Of a stretch of 15,945 bases of DNA, positions 14,204 through 15,945 are shown one piece after another. The stretch is from the NCBI GenBank assembly GCA_022729775.1, contig DZBA01000032.1, forward strand, positions 1 through 15,945, written 5' to 3'. The translations under genes were made by a program, and so were the position numbers. Within the stretch, counting starts at the first letter, position 1. The number at the start of each line of letters is the position of its first letter. The notes beneath the pieces are model-generated. The model ran no database searches. It was not told where the DNA came from and saw only the letters and a list, made by a program, of their open reading frames with translations. The DNA comes from Anaerolinea thermophila. GTDB taxonomy: Bacteria; Chloroflexota; Anaerolineae; Anaerolineales; Villigracilaceae.

Positions 14204-15904
14204 TTACTTTCCCTCTTCTTTGTGCTGTCTCACCAACTCGCGGCGCAGGATTTTTCCAACAGTGGTTTTGGGCAGCTCGCCCCTAAACTCATAATGGGTT
14301 GGGACTTTATAAGGCGCGAGATGTTCCTTGCAGAAAGCCTTGAGCTCTTCCTCTGAAAGATTTTCCCCAGGTTTGACCACAATCCAGGCTTTGACCGTCT
14401 CGCCGCGATGCGGGTCGGGAATGCCGCCCACGCCCACTTCCAAAACTTTGGGGTGCGCCATAATCGCTTCTTCCACTTCGCGGGGCCATACTTGGAATCC
14501 GCCGGGTTTGATGAGTTCCTTCTTCCGGTCAACAATATAAAAATACCCATCTTCATCCATGCGGGCAATATCACCGGTGAACAGCCAGACCTTGCCGTCT
14601 TTCATTTCGCGCAAGCTATTGGCGGTTTCGGTGGGCATGTTGTGATAGCCCTTCATCACCTGCGGACCGTTGATGATGATTTCGCCGATTTCCCCTTGCT
14701 GCATTTCTGTTTCGCCGTCATCCAGGCTGATGATTTTTACATCCACGTCCGGCAGGGGCATCCCGATCGAACCTGTTTTGTTCACGCCGTCCAGCGGATT
14801 GCAGTGGGTGGCGGTTGGCGCTTCAGAAAGCCCGTAGCCTTCAAAGACTTTCCCTCCCGTCAGGTTTTCAAACTTCTCTTTTGTTTCGCGCATCAGCGGC
14901 GCGGACCCGGAAATACAAGCCTTGATGGAAGACAGGTTATATTTGCCCGCTTTCACGTCGGGGTGATTGTTAATACCGTTATACAATGCCGGCACGCCGG
15001 GGAAGATTGTCGCCTTATGTTTGCTGATGTTATCCAGCACATCCTTCAAATCACGCGCATTTGGAACCATGACCATGCTTGCGCCGTTTGCCATTGCAAA
15101 GTTCATGCCTGCGACCATGCCGTACACATGAAAGAGGGGAATCCCCATCAACACTACTTCATTTCCGGGGTCGAGAGAGGGCATCCAATTTTTGATTTGC
15201 AGCGTATTGGCTACTACATTTTTATGCATTGCCACCGCGCCTTTGGGGATGCCCGTTGTTCCGCCGGAATATTGGAACAGCGCGGTATCGTCCGGCGTGA
15301 TTTCCACATTCGGGCGCGGAGAGTTGGCGTGCTTGGCAAGCAGGTCTTTCATCCACACATCGCCGCTGGCGAGTTCGTGCAGCCTGTCGCCGCCTTTCTT
15401 TTCTTTGAGCAGTGTGTATAAAACGCGCAGCGCCGGGGACAGCGCTTCTTTCAAATTGGAGACGATAATCTTTTTTAGTTTGGATTTTTCGCGGACTTTC
15501 TTCAACGTGTCATAAAAGCGCGTCAACGTGAACATGATTTCGATGTTCGCGTCATTGACCGGGATCAGCACTTCATCCACTGGGTAGGTTGGGTTTACCG
15601 CAACCACCACGCCGCCCGCCTTCAAAATGCCATAATACGCGGTGACAAACTGCGGAAGATTCGGCATGAAAATCCCCACGCGGTCGCCTTTTTTTACGCC
15701 CATTTCAACCAGCGCGGCAGCCATTTGGTCGGCTGCTTTGTTCATTTCACGATACGAAATGACCGCGCCCTTGAAGATGGTACAGGCACGGTCGGGGTAC
15801 ACCCGCGCTGATTCCTCCAGAAAATGGAACAGAGGCGCTTGCGGGTACTCGATGGTTTGCGGCACACCCTTATCGTAATGCGCCAGCCACGGACGGTTAT
15901 TCAT
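14204..15904 (-). CDS. fadD: Long-chain fatty acid-CoA ligase (AMP-forming)
   Basis: Predicted acyl-CoA synthetase of 566 residues that activates fatty acids with ATP and coenzyme A through an acyl-AMP intermediate. The family's core motifs are in order: the phosphate-binding loop YSGGTTGIPKG from Tyr212, GYGLSEAPT at 356-364, the adenylate-binding Asp445 in TGDIARMDEDGY, hinge Arg460 in VDRKKELIKPGGF, and catalytic Lys551 in GKILRREL. Length is normal. The start is fixed by a strong ribosome binding site, AAAGGAGG on the - strand (15909-15916), four bases from the ATG. The remaining 15917-15945 shows nothing clear. It converges on the signalling locus and has no visible link to it. Medium- versus long-chain preference cannot be decided from motifs, so the symbol is a family label. 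Confidence 0.93.
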   Translation of the reverse strand: MNNRPWLAHYDKGVPQTIEYPQAPLFHFLEESARVYPDRACTIFKGAVISYREMNKAADQMAAALVEMGVKKGDRVGIFMPNLPQFVTAYYGILKAGGVVVAVNPTYPVDEVLIPVNDANIEIMFTLTRFYDTLKKVREKSKLKKIIVSNLKEALSPALRVLYTLLKEKKGGDRLHELASGDVWMKDLLAKHANSPRPNVEITPDDTALFQYSGGTTGIPKGAVAMHKNVVANTLQIKNWMPSLDPGNEVVLMGIPLFHVYGMVAGMNFAMANGASMVMVPNARDLKDVLDNISKHKATIFPGVPALYNGINNHPDVKAGKYNLSSIKACISGSAPLMRETKEKFENLTGGKVFEGYGLSEAPTATHCNPLDGVNKTGSIGMPLPDVDVKIISLDDGETEMQQGEIGEIIINGPQVMKGYHNMPTETANSLREMKDGKVWLFTGDIARMDEDGYFYIVDRKKELIKPGGFQVWPREVEEAIMAHPKVLEVGVGGIPDPHRGETVKAWIVVKPGENLSEEELKAFCKEHLAPYKVPTHYEFRGELPKTTVGKILRRELVRQHKEEGK

Positions 15905-15945
15905 GCTTCCTCCTTTAGGGTTGGTGGTGCTATGTTTGAAAAAAA

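Noticed and set aside
14408..15421. Long open frame on the + strand opposite the acyl-CoA ligase (337 codons)
   Set aside because: It is antisense to a gene with all family motifs, has histidine- and phenylalanine-rich composition typical of a reverse-frame shadow, and has no recognisable domain.
1..15945. CRISPR array, insertion sequence, prophage or tRNA-associated island
   Set aside because: No regularly spaced repeats, transposase or integrase motifs, tRNA-like cloverleaf or attachment-site duplications were seen; the direct repeats present are coding paralogy.

Overview
The window looks like a chromosomal segment from a free-living bacterium of moderate GC. The style of its GAF hybrid kinases, the lipoprotein in what would be a single-membrane cell, and the short palindromic spacers suggest the Chloroflexota, probably Anaerolineae. 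No rRNA or other marker gene is present, so this placement is an inference of moderate strength.

Almost everything from 91 to 14137 is one co-oriented signal-transduction locus on the + strand. It opens with cheR and a cheB that has only the catalytic domain. Three membrane GAF proteins follow (1501-2715, 2699-4210, 4207-5442), joined by stop/start overlaps, and then a solute-binding lipoprotein (5455-6393). A 238-base spacer holds a nested inverted repeat. The second block contains a double-Cache/HAMP/GAF protein (6632-8593), a 1161-residue hybrid histidine kinase with three receiver domains (8622-12107), a REC-HD-GYP protein (12117-13154) and a REC-GAF protein (13199-14137). A perfect 21-bp hairpin (14156-14200) separates this locus from a convergent long-chain acyl-CoA ligase gene (14204-15904, - strand), which appears unrelated.

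The striking feature is the imbalance between inputs and outputs. Five membrane proteins share the same coiled-coil plus GAF core, but only one continues into a kinase. The other four stop at different points along the same coil that leads to HisKA in the kinase. Two of them end in an identical 27-residue coil whose DNA differs only at synonymous positions. CheR and CheB are present without a chemoreceptor, CheA or CheW in the window. My working model is that several kinase-less sensors and an extracellular binding protein feed, through paired coils, into one shared hybrid kinase. The CheR/CheB pair may set its sensitivity by reversible methylation of coil glutamates. Output would go through the REC-HD-GYP protein, which should hydrolyse cyclic di-GMP. 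The domain calls are well supported; the shared-kinase and methylation ideas are inference.

There is no gene-free stretch longer than 300 bases. I found no tRNA, rRNA, CRISPR array, transposase or integrase.
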